Assembly: GCF_910592395.1 (NCBI RefSeq)
Contig: NC_088310.1
Coordinates: 25,623,491-25,687,490, forward strand
DNA from: Lineus longissimus
Taxonomy: Eukaryota > Nemertea > Pilidiophora > Heteronemertea > Lineidae
Reading direction: 5' to 3'
DNA length: 64,000 bases
How positions within the stretch are numbered: the stretch's first letter is position 1; each line of letters begins with the position of its first letter. The notes under the pieces are model-generated. The model saw only the letters and a list, made by a program, of their open reading frames with translations. It had not been told where the DNA came from and made no database searches. Position numbers and translations under genes: made by a program. Shown here piece by piece: positions 43,629 to 55,900 of the stretch.

Positions 43629-44700
43629 GGCATCGAGAAGTCTGTCATATCGAAGATTTCGAGAAAATATAAAATCTCAGTGCAATGAAGAATGAAGTTT
43701 TGATAGTGCCGACTATTCTTAACCCAGACTCGACAACACGATACAACATCTAGAATCTACACAATTTAAGGGACGGAGGAAAGCGATTAGGCGTTACGGC
43801 GAAGACGATTTCGTCTGATTCTATACATTTATCAAGAATTGAGCGCTCCGTACATGCCGATCTACCGTCGTATATCCATCCTTCACCACCGATAACTCCC
43901 CTATCATACTCCGCCCTGATCGGCCGTCAGAAGGGCTGTTACCTAATCGGTAGTCTCCCTGCATACCCTTCCTCACTCTTGGTTATCGCACGAGACACGC
44001 ACTGAAAGCGATCATAACTGAAGACGGCTCCAGGCATGCTGACCTGACCCTAATGCACAGTGCATGTTGTATAGAAGAAGGGTGACCTGATCCGATGGTT
44101 CGCACTATCAATCATTCAGGCCGCGCCGTCATTCAATTACTTTGTGTGGAGCAATTTGATTTGCCACCCGTTTATGATGGTGCGTCTACTTGGCGGGAGT
44201 TATCGGCGGTGAAAGGAGGAGACTTTAGGAGTGATATTCACCTCCGATAAGTCGGCATGGCTCCAAAAAGGAAATTTTTTGCTCATTTCAATAAAAACGT
44301 GTCAACACATGTATGCCATGGTTTAGGTTAAGATTCAAGCAAAACCTACTGTGTGTGACTGTAGAACTGTCATTAAAACAATGATCGAATATTTAACAAT
44401 GGGCATTGTTATATTTACGACCAATTACAGGGTGTAACAAAACTACTGATACAATATAATATGATCGGTTTAATTCATTTTAATGCATCTGATGCAGTCA
44501 AATGAAACCAATAATGACAATAACTCAAGCCTCAACGACTTTTTATAATTCAATTTCTATAATGCTATCCTTGTGCGCATCAAAAATAAAAACGACTGGT
44601 CCATTATAGTAATGACTGGTGTTCGTTATGAATTCATTTATTATGATTGTTTAATTGATTGCGTGATATTTTATTTGCATAACAAAAATTAACGTTACCA

Positions 44701-44709
44701 ATATATATA
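44701..44709 (+). promoter_or_regulatory. Candidate TATA box of PLG2b
   Basis: Same TATATATAG as upstream of PLG2a, about 105-115 bases before the start codon. Confidence 0.45.
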
Positions 44710-44814
44710 GAGTCAGGCGGATTAAACTCTTATGAGACCTGAAACAATTCAGACGCAGCTTACAAATACATAATGCGTGATACGTTGGTCGCGTGTATAA
44801 CGGAGGAAACCATC

Positions 44815-46820
44815 ATGACGCTGAAGTTAACTTGTATTTTAATCGTGTTTCCACTTGTTACTGGTTCTGACGTGATGACTTGGAGACACGAGAAGCCTGA
44901 ACAGTGTCCGGAAAAGGTGCCTACTACTCTCACACCGATTAAGACTGCCGCCGCAACGAGTTTGATCTACTGTGCGTTAAAGTGCACCGAATATCCAAGC
45001 TGTCTGTCTTTTTACTATAAACAGGACACCGACAACTGTATGATGTATCCCAAAGCTGCTGACAAAGATTGTACGGGTTTCGAGGATAAGGCTGTCGCTG
45101 CGAATGCAGGATATTTTGAACTTCAGAAGGTAGGTGGAAACGTCCCTGGTAGCCCCAAACCGACGGCATGCAGTGCAATACAGTGATATTGACTGCCATA
45201 TTTTTCATTTTGGGCAAAACGCACGAGGCGGATGGAAAATGCATTCGGACAACCGTGTGAACGGCCCTATTATCACTTAATGGCAACTTGATGACGCCCC
45301 GGTCATTTTACGAGCGGGGCGTGATATTGGAAACGAAAGGCTCTAGTGCCTTCTCCCAGAAGAAATTTAAGTGCCAAATGTGAGTTTTTTGGGCATCTGA
45401 TGGGCAAAACAAGATTACTACTTCTTGGGGAACAGGCAGCCCGTGGAAAAATATTCATCTGTGAGAAAGGCCGGGGAGGGCGCCACCTCCTAAATCCACT
45501 GCTTACCTTCAGATGTTCAGAAAATAAATGGTATATACCGGTTTTTTAATAAGACATCAATTTTTTTATTCAGAAATGTAGCGGCTCAAGTTGTAGCTGT
45601 GCTGAGACTTTCCGAGGAAAAGAATGCAATATCAATGCTGTTGGTAAGAATACAATATAGATAGTAAAGAGATGACTCTGACAACGGGCTGGGACAGTAT
45701 AGCAGCTAATTCCTCAATAAGTGTCGTGCTGCAAGGCGGGATTTCTCTTCGTAACTTGCTCTTCATCCTGAGGAAATCAGGGGTGTTCGCTTCTCCGGCC
45801 CTGCACACAAACATAATGGTTTGTGTGAACCCCTGATTTCCTCAGGATGCTTGGTCTTAGGCTCTATACATACATGTATAAAACTTGGGCTCTATATGAA
45901 CAAGAAACAAAAAAGTATGTACCTCTGTACATGCATACTTTAATGATTCGTTAAAAAAGACTGAAATACTAAATAAGTTTCATTCAGCCAAGTGATTCGT
46001 TCTTTAGCTTACGATTTTATGAGTAAAAGTTTCCTGAAATCATATCTGCAGTTGATCAACAACAATATACACCGTTAGTTAACAAAGTTTTGAGAAAAAC
46101 CAGTCTAATGATCGATTGTCTTTCGTTGTAGACGCTGCGTCCTTCCTGCCTATGGAAGAGGTCAAGGATGGCAAGCTTGTTGGTCATGGGTTCACACCCG
46201 CAGTGAAGAATGCTGTACCGCCACATACTGTTCCAAGATTTGTCTCAGGAATAGTCGGCAAGGCAGTCCATATAAAGCATCCAATCTACTTTGATTTCGG
46301 ACACCACCGCAGCCGATGTTTCGGTAATCCTGATAAATGCAATAATGGTTTTACTGCAGCCATGTGGGTGTACATCCTTAGTGCGACCGATAATGAAGGG
46401 TATATCATATCGAGCGGTGGCCAGACATACCAAAGTAACAGTGGGGTAGCAGTGTTTCATGTCAAGGCAGGATACGTAAAATATGAAGTGAGAACGACTT
46501 CTCACAAATATACCGGGAAGGTCAACATTGGGCTACTGGAATGGTATCACCTGGCATTCACCTGGAGTGTTCAGGATGGTCTAGAGATCTATATGAATGG
46601 GAAACGTGTAGTTCAAAACAAGACAGTTACGACCAAGGCGATGGCTATAGACTATTTTAGTACTTTCAGCATCGGGAATTCGAACAACAACCAAAATAGC
46701 TTGAGCAAATTTTTTGGAAAATGTAACATTGATGATCTTATTGTCTGGGAAAAAAGTTTGACGGCTCAGTCGATTTCGGAGCTTTATTACACACCTAACT
46801 ACGGAACAACAGGACCATGA
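44815..46820 (+). CDS. PLG2b: secreted PAN/EGF-like/LamG-like protein (3 exons, 357 aa)
   Basis: Exons: 44815-45129, 45574-45643, 46132-46820; all splice sites and frames are intact. Full-length duplicate of PLG2a with identical signal peptide and exon lengths. By my count 27 residues differ from PLG2a (2 in exon 1, 25 in exon 3) against about 6 silent differences; exon 3 changes cluster near residues 285-335 of the protein. An AATAAA follows the stop by about 50 bases. Recent gene, likely functional. Confidence 0.9.
45768..45845. mobile_element. Fold-back element in PLG2b intron 2
   Basis: Duplicate of the element at 40594, with an added G-C pair at the arm tip (CCTGAGG...CCTCAGG). Confidence 0.7.
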
Positions 46821-46867
46821 TCGCCGGATACAGACACACTGGCAAAGTGTATGTGCGCCATGCATTT

Positions 46868-46873
46868 AATAAA
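46868..46873 (+). terminator. PLG2b polyadenylation signal candidate
   Basis: CATTTAATAAAAGC about 50 bases after the stop; PLG2a has CATTTAGGAAAAGC at the matching place. Confidence 0.5.
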
Positions 46874-46977
46874 AGCTTAGTCAGGGGTGTATAGCCAGCT
46901 TTTTGGTGCTGGGGAAGGTAGACTCTCTGGGCAGTCCATTGCGTCATCCTAATTGGGTCTCCTTATAAGGAACAAGG

Positions 46978-47005
46978 CCGGTCCACTGCGTCCGGAGTGT
47001 ACCGG
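46978..47005. repeat. Dyad element, CACTGCGTCCGGAGTG core (unit 2 copy)
   Basis: Duplicate of 41781-41808. Confidence 0.75.
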
Positions 47006-47052
47006 GGAAGGGGGCAAAATGACACTTTTTGAAAAGAAGTAAAAAATACAAG

Positions 47053-47627
47053 CCCGTTGGCTTCGAGGGCCGCAGCTAGTGAGGCTGATGATGGCTGAGG
47101 AGTGATAAAAGGAGTAGCAAAGCCCGGTAACACACGGACTAAAACTCACCGGCCAGGCAAAAAATTGCTACTCTCATACCTCTATTATCTACTGATTTAT
47201 GTGGGTTTTTTTAATGATTGCATATATAATTTGTTTGCGGATATAAAATTACCTATGCCAACACCGAGACAGTTTTAACGACGCAATTTTTTTTCCAACA
47301 GTTGGTTTTTCATGAGTTATCTGGCTGTTTCAGTCATAAATTACACAAATGGACAAGTGGATTTAATTCAATAAAATATTCCGTTTGAAAATCGACGACC
47401 AACTTCTGTTATATTGAATATTCATTGGTTGGAGGTTGCAGAACTATCAATTAGATGCGAGTATGTTTTTAACTGTCAAGTGCATATTTGGAGAGGTACT
47501 GAAAAGATATTTGGTGTGGCAAGTCTATACAGATGTGTAACAGTGTCCAGAACACTGTTTGTTATATTATTGGACCTATCCATTCTAGGCCCTAAAGCAT
47601 ACCCATTTGGATCAGATATGTGGTTAG
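47053..47627. other. 575 bp present only in duplication unit 2
   Basis: Unit 1 reads AAATACAAGATATTTACG without a break, whereas unit 2 has about 575 bp between the two AG positions. It could be an insertion in unit 2 or a deletion in unit 1. No terminal inverted repeats, target duplication beyond AG or convincing frame was seen. Confidence 0.85.
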
Positions 47628-48989
47628 ATATTTACGTGAGCCAATCTGGTGTCAGTCAAGGTTGGCAAACCTGCGATTACTGCATTAAACGACAACATAT
47701 TGTGTCGATCACGAGTGTATCATCCCATGCTAGCATTTTTGTGATTGGTCCTTTCCGATGATCTGATGACACTTTTGACTCCCGAAGTGTAACATATGGG
47801 CCACAAACTAGGAAACGTGGCTTTTTCTCGTCGACCATCCTAGGCAATGGACGCATATCAGGGACGCGGGTAATTTCTACGGTAATCCATAATTTCCGAT
47901 TATTCCTCAGGTATGTGAGGCTGAAGGCTAAATTGTTGAGAGCCAGGCATGAAAATCATGTTCCCTTTCCTGACTTGGCCTCATAGCCAAGGTTGGTCAT
48001 ATCCCGTCTACGCTTCTATCCACTAATTAGGCCTATTGGGTTGTTCTATATTCTATCAAGTTAATCCCCCTCTCTGTAAAATTATCCCAACAAAATCATG
48101 AAACATATCGAGTATTTTAGTTGATTCTTTCGGTATCTCTCTGCTGAGCGACCGCAGTCCCTCTTGCATCGAAATTGTGAGTCAAGATCTCACCTCTGGG
48201 TAGGCAAACTTGCGTTAAACTGAGTATCGGCTGATGGTTTTATTCTACTGTATTTAGAACCAACATCCAATATCTAGCGATCCGTAATAGATGTAAAGAA
48301 ATTATTTGATAATAAAGTAAAATTTGAATTTGAATTTTGCTAATTTGAGATTTTTCTGCCAGTTGGCTGAAAAGAGTGGAAATATCAACGTTTGTCCAAT
48401 TTGTCAAAAATTATCAAATAATTTCCGTGGTCAACTACCAGTTTACTTTTCACCATTTACTTGCCCGACTCTCTGCATGGAATATCATATCAATATTTCA
48501 GATTCACAACCCCACGCAGTATCTGTTGCGTCGCGGTCAAACATTGACAATTTAACTGCTAAAAGGCTGAAATAATCAATGGTGGTCTTGTCTCATATAC
48601 GTTGTCCCTACGTATAAGCTTCCGCCAGGTGGCCAGTGTGTAACCACTACTCGCCAGTTCCGGGCCACTCTCTGTAATGCAATCACGAGAGAGTTTGAAT
48701 ATGGGGAATGATTGCCACCTGGCCTCTACCAGGTATGTACCGAATCAAACATGACCAGTTTAAATGTTAACGGCTCATCCGTTGAAGAAATGTTGTAATC
48801 CAAAACTGTCAGGATAATGACAGTGTTTCTGTTTTCTCGAAATTGCTTTCGGGTTGCATGATTTTCGAATTGATTCTGCCCGGAGAAGGTCGCAATTAAG
48901 TTAGCGGGTGGCAGGATATAAACGCAGACCTCATCAACACCTGGAAATGCCAAAGGCCAACACTTTTTTTTTATCAGGACTTTACCAGT

Positions 48990-49029
48990 GTCAGCTCGGC
49001 TGACTTGTTCGTATGGATATCCATACGAA
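48990..49029. other. Two adjacent short palindromes at the duplication end
   Basis: GTCAGCTCGGCTGAC (about 48990-49004) is followed by a perfect 22-bp palindrome at 49008-49029 (half TTCGTATGGAT). They lie just where similarity between the duplication units stops. Confidence 0.85.
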
Positions 49030-51759
49030 TTGCTGGTATGATAGTCCATCCCCTCCTACAGACTGCCAACTACGAAGTGAGAATTATATGTTTTCTCACG
49101 CCACTCGCCATGGTGAGGTACTGGGACCGACAAGCGATAGATGAGCGTCGGATAGGTCAATATAGGCCGCCCATCCAATATTCGTTTCGTACTGTCAGTT
49201 TGATCTATAGCCCTGGCGCTTATGGACTGAGGAGGGATAAATTGACAATAAACAACGCACTTGCTGTGGGCCATGCCATCACTCACAACACAGTAGCGAT
49301 GTTTAAAGAAACAGCTGCCACGTTGAATTACGTGTTTTTATAACGTGTCTAAAGGGTAGTCTTAAAGGACAGACTCAACCTTTCCTTATTTTCCGGCACA
49401 GCATGCTCTCAATCCTTTGGCTCCTTACATTTACTTCCGCATTGACACGCTATCGGATATCGAGAAGCCCAGTGGACATTGTGTCTTATATATCCTCTGC
49501 AGAATCCGGAGACAATAATGGTCCTCAAACGGTCCTAATCTACAGTTTCGGATTACATCTGACTGGGCTTCTACATCATAATAGCAATGCGCTCACTGTG
49601 TCAATAGATTCAACGATGGAGGCCATTTGGCGGGCGAATAGGTTGCATTTTGATCTTGCCGACAATCAGGAAAGAACAGTCGTCTTGGATTTTTAGTGTG
49701 GATCAGGTTGTGGCACAGTTCGACAGGAACATAGACCTATGCAGGTGTAAAGTTCATGGGATGTACCCTAAGACTTAAACAGCATGACGGACAGGATGGA
49801 CGGAACCAACCGCGCGAGCTTAACATTTTATGGAATTTTAGGGAAATTGTCAATGTGCGGATTACACTTGTTCTATCATTCAACATCTTTTCGTTGCGAC
49901 AAAATAACCGCGTCACCCCAAAAATAGAATTGATAAAATCGCTGCAAATTTTTCTCAATTCTCTTTTTGCGTCACCAAGTACATGTATGTACATGTCTGA
50001 TTCCGCAGAAAAATAATGTAAAATCGTAGTCCATTGTACTACTCTGCTGCATCAACTTATTGAGCGGTTCTATGATCACCATGCCAGCGTCCCAAGAATG
50101 AATCAATCGATCCTCGCCTAAGATGCAAGCCTGGCATCGCCGCCTATCCCATGAGTTGTAGCTATATCGGGTGAAGCCACCAGATCATTGCCCAGTGAAC
50201 CGTCCTCGCAATGATAGATCAAAGGCAGCTAAGAATAAGACAGGACCTTACAACCCCATACATTGTATACCCACTAATTAGGCTGGTAATTAAACCGGTC
50301 CTCCGGGTCTTATGGGCAGAAGGCAGTGTAGCCGAATGGAAATTGCTGTGGTGGTGATGTGGTTGGTGATGTAATGTACAAGGCTTCGGCAACTGCAGGA
50401 TCTGACAATGAGATGACAATTCAAATTGGATACTGTACCTTTTTCTTTGAATTCTTGATGATAGCATATATTCTTGATTTCTAATGGATTACGTAATAAA
50501 TATAGAGTTGAACGGACTATCTCAAAATACGAGAAAACTGTTGATTAGAAGGCTTATACTGGACGTTTAAATTGGTAATGGTAAGTGTTTACTGACCGTA
50601 CTGAATATCGCTTTGGTAACCATATTACACCACCCAGGCCTCCCTCTCTAGACCTGAGAAGTAATGAATTCGGTGGCCGGGCGAGCCAGCCTGACCATTC
50701 ATATTTACGAGCAGAATATTAGAGGAAACAACAGGTCCACGACTCTTCTGACACAATACAATTGTTCTCGACTCTCTGGATAATCATAAGCTTTCAGCAT
50801 TGTTGCCGGGAGAATGCTATTACTTGATGAAACGAGATATCATGGTAAAGTATACCTGACCCTTTACTTAAACAACCCTGTTACCCCAAGTGGGGTATGA
50901 GGGATTCATGACGGTCCCGGTGCCCAACAGGATTCTTCCTTCATGGGCAGTTCCCTCAACTTCAGGTCGTCGTTACCGCCCCTTGTACCTATACAGCTCT
51001 TGCGGTCGTCACCAAACGGAACTTGGACTGCCTGGCAGTGTACGCCATTTGCCTATGCGGATTCCATCGATTTTAAGAGCATGCCTAGCATTGTTCCTTG
51101 GCTTTCTCAGGATGTAGCCGAGCAGGTCCACTTTCTCCACAGGACCAGCAGTTCTATCGGCCCCTGGTCTGTCTCTCTCTCACACAGTAGGTGCGGAAAT
51201 CTCCACCGAGTTTCATAAGCACTCGAGGCAGTAGTCGAAAACGAAGTAGAGAGAATAAAAGTGGCCCGTGCATATCAAATCAACAGAAGAGTTCTGCTGC
51301 TCCCCATATAGCAACAGCGTTTGATAACAGATATTCCCATCAAATAATCATAACCTTCCCACGCTGTGGGGACGCTTGGGATTTCAACACATGGTAACAA
51401 AATTGTTACATTTCTGATAGACTGTTGCACATGCTTTTCCCAATCATCAATAAGGAATGCCCATGAACTGCAAGCTTTGATGTGGCCCTGCGTACAGAGT
51501 TCCTTACATATTTTCGAACACTGGGCTGCATCATGGCTATTGGTTCTAAGGGCATAAAAAACACAATTCTGCCCAAATATCGCCCAAGTCCAGTTGACCT
51601 CTCGCATCTTTATTAGAACTCAACGAAGGGTCTGTCGTTGCTAGTCAGATGGTCAGTACTGAACACTGCAAGCAGTTTCCTCCGAACTAAAGCTGCCTCT
51701 CGCTGAAGCATAAACACGGCTACTCCTACGACTTGTAAGTGGGCTACCCATTGTTTCAG
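49030..51759. other. Intergenic, no gene recognised
   Basis: Open frames at 49005-49343, 49403-49696 and 50943-51218 lack recognisable domains. The last has overlapping open frames in two registers and could be a fragment of an upstream exon of the PDZ gene or of an old transposon; it is not called. Confidence 0.45.
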
Positions 51760-52377
51760 GAGAGTGACTGGTACGTAGAGATCTACGGCGAGAAGGGTGC
51801 CATCACTGACTCGCTCCAGTACGTGACGGGCCCGATTCGGCTGGAGAAGAACCTCATGCAGCTGATAGAGGAGGACATCCAGACATCAAGTGGCATGTGG
51901 CCGTCTGAGGTAACACGCTCCCCAAGCATTCTACTAAAGGATAGACCAGAACAATTGGCCCATTCTCGGTCCTCCTGTCAATCCACAAATCCCTAGCAAT
52001 ATGATTTTGGCCTCATAGTTTTTGGCATAAGTGTCCTTAACATACAGATTCCTCATCCTATAAAAGCTTGGACAAAGTCATGAAAAAAACCAAGCTGACA
52101 AAGAGTGGGAATTAGCTAAGGCACCATATTGAACATGGCGATCTGAACCTTGTGTTAAATCAAGTCCAAAATGATCAAGAAACACGTGGTTTCAGAATTG
52201 AGGATACTGCAGAGGATAACACACATTTTTATTTTCCCCAGCCTGGTAACTGCACAAAGTTCCGAACATTAGAACTGAACCTGGAAATGATCGCGACGGA
52301 CACCAGATTTGGTTTTGTTGTTGTTGGTGGTGGCGACGAAGGCTCCTTCCCACCAAGGATACACAAGCTCCAAGCAG
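51760..52377 (+). CDS. Two exons of an unidentified PDZ-containing gene (partial)
   Basis: Exon 51760-51909 (50 codons, starts after CATTGTTTCAG, ends at a GTAACA donor) encodes SDWYVEIYGEKGAITDSLQ...QTSSGMWPSE. Exon 52242-52377 (45 codons plus one base, after TTTTCCCCAG, ends at a GTAAAT donor) encodes CTKFRTLELNLEMIATDTR and RFGFVVVGGGDEGSFPPRI, which looks like the first two strands and carboxylate-binding loop of a PDZ domain. Phases fit (0, then 1). The rest of the PDZ and the remaining exons were not found; introns may be long. I do not recognise the parent protein. Confidence 0.6.
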
Positions 52378-52562
52378 GTAAATGATTTTCTTTTGAAAGA
52401 TGTGTTACCCTGCTTGGAATTTTTGGAGTAAACTTCTGTTGGCTGTGAAAGTGTTGCCAATGGTGGCTTGATAGTAACTCGAATGTGTTGGTTCTGGCAA
52501 AGGAAAACGATCTGAAACAAACACAATCTCTACATTCTTCGATCACACAACCGTTCACTGTC

Positions 52563-52935
52563 ATGTCTGTATCTGTTTTCTGTTTTCTGTTTTTCGTCAC
52601 TAATGTTGTATTAAAAATGGATCCACCGTCAGAGAGGAAGGAAACCGAATGTTGGACGATCATAGCATTTTCTTTCCCGGCAATTCAGTTTCAAGATGGT
52701 GATATCATACCAGTACGAATCGATGGCAAGCATGTATCTTTTACTGTTTTCTGTGTTTCGTCACTATATTGTATGAAAGATGGATCCACTGTTGAAGGGC
52801 TGGCGATCGCATCATCACCCCCTATTCATTTGTCCTGTCAGAATATCAAGTTGGTAAATCTTGCCAGTATAGATGGCAAGCCTGTATCTTTATTGCTATC
52901 TCCTTCGTTTCACTGTATGAAAGATTCGTCTCACC
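52563..52935. repeat. Degenerate repeat, about three copies, in the PDZ gene intron
   Basis: TCTGTGTTTCGTCACTA...TTGTATGAAAGATGGATCCAC-type segments recur near 52563, 52733 and 52886 with spacings of about 150-170 bp. Copies are diverged. Confidence 0.6.
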
Positions 52936-52999
52936 CTGTACAACTTTGAAGAGCGGGAAAAATAAGGTTTGTGCTATTATCTGCGAGAACTCGTTTTGG

Positions 53000-55900
53000 G
53001 TTCTTACTGCCTTAACATAGTGTACCTTTGTTTCTAGGTGGATGTCTATTTCACTTGTTGTTGTTAAGCGGGGCAAGAAGGGAGCCGGAGTACGTAGCGG
53101 CGGAGTTCATATGGCGAGTGAAGAGGTTAAAAGTCACATAATTAATCGTTAATACCTCTTCAACGGAGAATGAAATGATGTCATTGAAGACGTCATAACT
53201 GACCCATAATGTCTTTTTTGCGTTTCAACTTGTTACTATAAAAGTGTTGCGCTTTTGTTATTGACGACTCTAAAAAAAGTCATTTGTTTAGTAAATTTAG
53301 TGGATTTGTTGGCGACAACAGCTCTCGGCCAAATTTCGTGTCATGGTATTATTCTCATCAGTCTCTTTCATACGGAAATAATTCTCGTTACTTTGAACCA
53401 TAGAGTTGGGTTCCGTTTCATGTCGGAAGAAATAATTGTGTTGTTGCCTTCGGATATTCAGTAGCTTTGCAAAACATAAAAACTAATTATGCAAGTGCAG
53501 GGTGGCATAAACTCTCCCTGCGGCACCTACGCATCGTTAGACTTATCCGCTCCATGATGAAAACAGCTTGTTTTTGCCACCAAATTTCCAGTAATTGTTA
53601 CAAAAGGCATGCATCACTTTCAACAATAACCATCCATTCGTGTTATTTGCATTCGACTCTCGGTAATCACAGCGGTCTGAAGAGCCGCATCTACTAATGA
53701 TTTCAAATATTCCGCCATCTGCCAATAAAAACGAGACAATCTGGTAAAATACATGTATACAGCACGAGGTCGGTCATACGAAAGCTATGCACGGCTTCGC
53801 AATGGTTGCGCCTCTTCCGTTTTTCAACAGTTCTCATAGATTGCATTCCGTGCAAGGTTTCACCAAGCAGCAAATCGTCCTTTTCTGTCTGACAAGTTCC
53901 CTGCCCTCTGCAATTTATCACGTCCTAAAGCCAAATTACCACCAATGATGTATTTGCTGCAATTACGAATTATCCAGCCCATTAATCATGGCAGCCTCTC
54001 CTGCTAATCAATACAGAAGAGGTTTAAAAAGGCTTCGTTATGTGGTATTGAACAACCTGTGTTGGTTGGGCCACCTCTCATGTAGAAAAAAGGAGTTTCG
54101 AGCGTTAATCAGACCACATTTTTGTGATCAGCAGCGACCTACCAGCCCGGCGCTGGTTGTATGTCGCTGAGTTGACATTGTGAGTGTGCATCAACTACGA
54201 CCGCTACTCGCTTACTGCAGGCAGCAACGGGATAACGGAACTCAGCCCCAAATCGCCTTCTATGACATCACCGCATCATCCCTAATGCCGTCGCTCCAAA
54301 TGGCTGAATGATCTCGGTTATAAATGCGATTTGCTTCCGCGACAACGAGACTCCACCCAGACGGTTGTTGACGTCGGCGATTGTTATCACTGAGCAGATT
54401 TGTCATTGACCAGAGGTTGTGTAGCCCGTGGTGTGGACAATCATTTGCTGTCACAAGTGGATCACGGGCTAGTTTGGGAAAGCAAAGCCAATACTCCTCA
54501 GACAGTCCATCATTATCTTCAGGAGCTTTACTAAAGGGTTCTCCCAATCCAACGAAGGTTTACGATCTCTTGGGATGACTGGAAGTCTTTTATTCACCTT
54601 AACAGTAGTGTCTTTGACGCTCAGTCGTTTGGGATAATCCTTCGGTACAACAAGTGGATTATGTGCCACAGTTTGGGAGGGCCAACTTTACGCTATCGAT
54701 ACTTAAGAAGACACTTCCCCATGGTCACAACATAGCTTCAAAGGGTTGTCAAATTCGACAAAAGCCAGGGGTCCGATCTCTTGTGGTGTCTTTGATTCAC
54801 TTCCAAGTCAGCATGCAGGTCGCGCACAAGTAAACCATCCTTTCCATTTCATGCCGAGACATACTAGTAGAGGATTACGTGACTAAGAATTCCTGATGAA
54901 AGAGCACTGGGCTTGTCGAGAGATGAATGATTCTTACTCTGCTACTCGTGAGTTCGTGATGAGCTTTGTCACGAATCCACCAGATCTTAGGAAGTCAACC
55001 CTAATTGACTTATTTCGTGACCTATTGTAGGAAATGCAAGTCGATCGGCGCGCTTTCAAATACGTATTATCTCAAGTAAGGTAGTCAGTGAAGAAAGCTT
55101 TACAGAGAAGTCGTGAGGTTGTACATCCGCCCACAGTAGGTTTTTGTATCATTCCTAAAAAGCACTGCGAAGTGTTTCAGAAACGATGCAGAAGCCTGCT
55201 GTTGGAGGATAGAGGTTGCAGGACCTCTGGTACGCCAAGTTTTTTTGCTAATGCTGATTAAAGCCGCGCCTCTTCACCCCGCGAGATAAACCTAAGCCTG
55301 CTGGGAATCCATGATAAGTCATCAAAAGGTGACATCGTCATTGAAGGCTGTATGATGAATGCCATTGCGTGATATCACATACCTCGTCTGTATATGTGAC
55401 ACAAATACATTAATATTGATAATAGTCATAACTGTCAACAAACCTTGTGCTTGGCTAATAATTTTATAAGGGGTAGCATTGCTTGACGCCAAAGCAGTTG
55501 GTTTGGGTACACACCCATATCTATCCTATATATTGTCTGGGGCTGTTTCATGTTACCGTAGTGTCAGTACAGCCTATATACCGAAAAGTGAATTTCTGTG
55601 AAATATTCTTCAGATAACGTTTCCTCGTCCTCATTCTTATCAAAGGGAAGCTGGAATGAAAAACGAAACGTGTGTGGAAAAGCATGGACCACTTTTCTTC
55701 CAATCAAGCAGGTACTCGTTGGCGTAAACACTTCGACCAACTCCTTCCCTGGCAGCTCATTTATCTTGCTTCAAGAACAGCTGTGCAAAGAACTTCCATT
55801 GCTATTAGCTTTATCGCTGCGTCCGAATGACAAGCAGGTCTTCTCAAAACCCATGACATCTCTCGGAAGTTGTACTACAAACGCATACGTCATCGAGCTT

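Larger units (their letters stand above)
43218..48991 (+). repeat. Tandem segmental duplication, unit 2
   Basis: Second copy of 38018-43217, differing by scattered substitutions, small indels, absence of the 31-bp palindrome and about 575 extra bases at 47053-47627. The homology ends at GACTTTACCAGTGT near 48991, where two short palindromes follow. Confidence 0.93.

Noticed and set aside
50943-51218. Plus-strand frame with Trp/Pro-rich sequence as an exon of the PDZ gene
   Set aside because: A second frame is open over the same bases, and no acceptor/donor pair gives phase 0 into 51760; not enough support.
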